Assembly (NCBI GenBank): GCA_045531585.1
Contig: JAZSEH010000013.1
Coordinates: forward strand, 1-14,447
DNA: 14,447 nt
Direction of reading: 5' to 3'
Source of the DNA: SIG587 sp045531585
GTDB lineage: Bacteria; Bacillota; Clostridia; Oscillospirales; Acutalibacteraceae
Below the pieces are notes generated by a model, which was not told where the DNA came from, made no database searches, and was given only the letters and a program-made list of their open reading frames with translations. How positions within the stretch are numbered: position 1 is the first letter of the stretch; each line of letters starts with the position of its first letter. This document shows, piece by piece, positions 14,181 to 14,447 of this stretch. A program made the position numbers and the translations under genes.

Positions 14181-14390
14181 TATAATGAAAATAGGTTGGT
14201 GAAAAAGCGCAAATGCGCTTTTTCACGGACAAATTAACAATTGTCCGTGAAATTATGTAAATAATTTCACCTAATTCATTGCAATGATGTCGGTGTAAAT
14301 AATCAGAGATTATTTACATAAAACCGCTACACTTAGCGGTTTTTCGAAAAGCTTTGATTGAAAGCTTTTCGACTACCTATTATCATTATA
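14181..14390. repeat. 210-bp multi-hairpin element with 16-bp terminal inverted repeats
   Basis: The ends form an inverted repeat, TATAATGAAAATAGGT at 14181-14196 against 14375-14390 reversed, matching at 15 of 16 positions. Inside lie consecutive hairpins with perfect stems and loops of 3-8 nt: 14199-14226 (12 bp), 14227-14246 (6 bp), 14247-14270 (10 bp), 14294-14318 (11 bp), 14320-14343 (10 bp) and 14344-14372 (12 bp). A 12-bp palindrome TCATTGCAATGA at 14276-14287 is framed by CACC and GGTG. Some arms can pair in more than one way. No protein is encoded. The element fills the gap between two convergent genes. It could be a non-autonomous mobile repeat (MITE-like), a structured RNA, or an elaborate two-way terminator; the sequence alone does not decide. 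Confidence 0.8.
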
Positions 14391-14447
14391 ACGAACTGAT
14401 TTGAGCAACACGCCGGGCCATATCCTCGGCAGAGAATATGTAGTTTC
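14386..14447 (-). CDS. C-terminal end of an unrecognised protein (5' part beyond window)
   Basis: On the minus strand one frame is open from the window edge and reads NYIFSAEDMARRVAQISSL before TAA at 14386-14388. The composition looks like a natural helical protein C-terminus, while the competing frames give less protein-like sequence. Only 19 residues are visible, so the family cannot be named. Its stop codon falls inside the right terminal inverted repeat of the multi-hairpin element, so the last residues may be determined by that element. Confidence 0.5.
   Translation of the reverse strand, partial: NYIFSAEDMARRVAQISSL

Noticed and set aside
14181..14390. CRISPR array or integron attC sites
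   Set aside because: The hairpins differ in sequence and there are no regular repeats with spacers; the stems are perfect and lack the bulged bases and core sites of attC.

Overview
This window looks like a chromosomal stretch of a spore-forming member of the Firmicutes, class Clostridia, possibly an uncultured gut-type Oscillospirales/Ruminococcaceae relative. The reasons are a clear spoIIID gene behind a sigma-E-like promoter, an nrdR gene, Firmicutes-type promoters (TTGACA-17-TATAAT) and Shine-Dalgarno sites (AGGAG) before almost every gene, and balanced base composition with many GCC/CCC/CTT codons. There are no rRNA, tRNA, CRISPR or phage genes. The taxonomic placement is inference.

Layout. 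(1) 1-438: the right end of an AT-rich IS3-family (IS150-like) insertion sequence, cut by the window edge, with the 3' part of its DDE transposase and a probable terminal inverted repeat. It sits 24 bp past the stop of mrp. (2) 462-2331, minus strand: mrp (Fe-S carrier ATPase) and a protein with three S1 RNA-binding repeats, separated by a hairpin and a promoter. (3) 2461-7037, plus strand: a tight operon nrdR-gltX-glnS-NIF3-like gene, with gaps of 18, 3 and 2 nt, ending in a 16-bp perfect-stem terminator shared with the convergent spoIIID (7083-7328, minus). (4) 7510-7856: a small unrecognised gene with its own strong promoter, apparently broken by a 1-nt deletion. (5) 7979-9403: glnA, a long-form type I glutamine synthetase. 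(6) 9485-13270: two cytoplasmic-looking glycoside hydrolases (GH39, minus; GH16-like, plus) on either side of a MATE exporter gene (minus), with an AEC-family permease following the GH16 gene in one operon. (7) 14181-14390: a compact element with 16-bp terminal inverted repeats enclosing a chain of perfect hairpins, lying between the permease gene and the tail of a convergent unknown gene.

How the genes fit together. GluRS, GlnRS and glutamine synthetase lie within about 6.5 kb, so glutamine synthesis and direct Glu/Gln tRNA charging are encoded close together. The GH39/GH16/AEC set suggests breakdown of imported oligosaccharides inside the cell and movement of an organic acid, but substrates cannot be read from the sequence.

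The least explained item is the multi-hairpin element at 14181-14390. Also worth attention are the promoter that starts transcription inside or beside a terminator-like hairpin ahead of mrp, the frameshifted gene next to spoIIID, and the unusual ammonium-site motif in GlnA.
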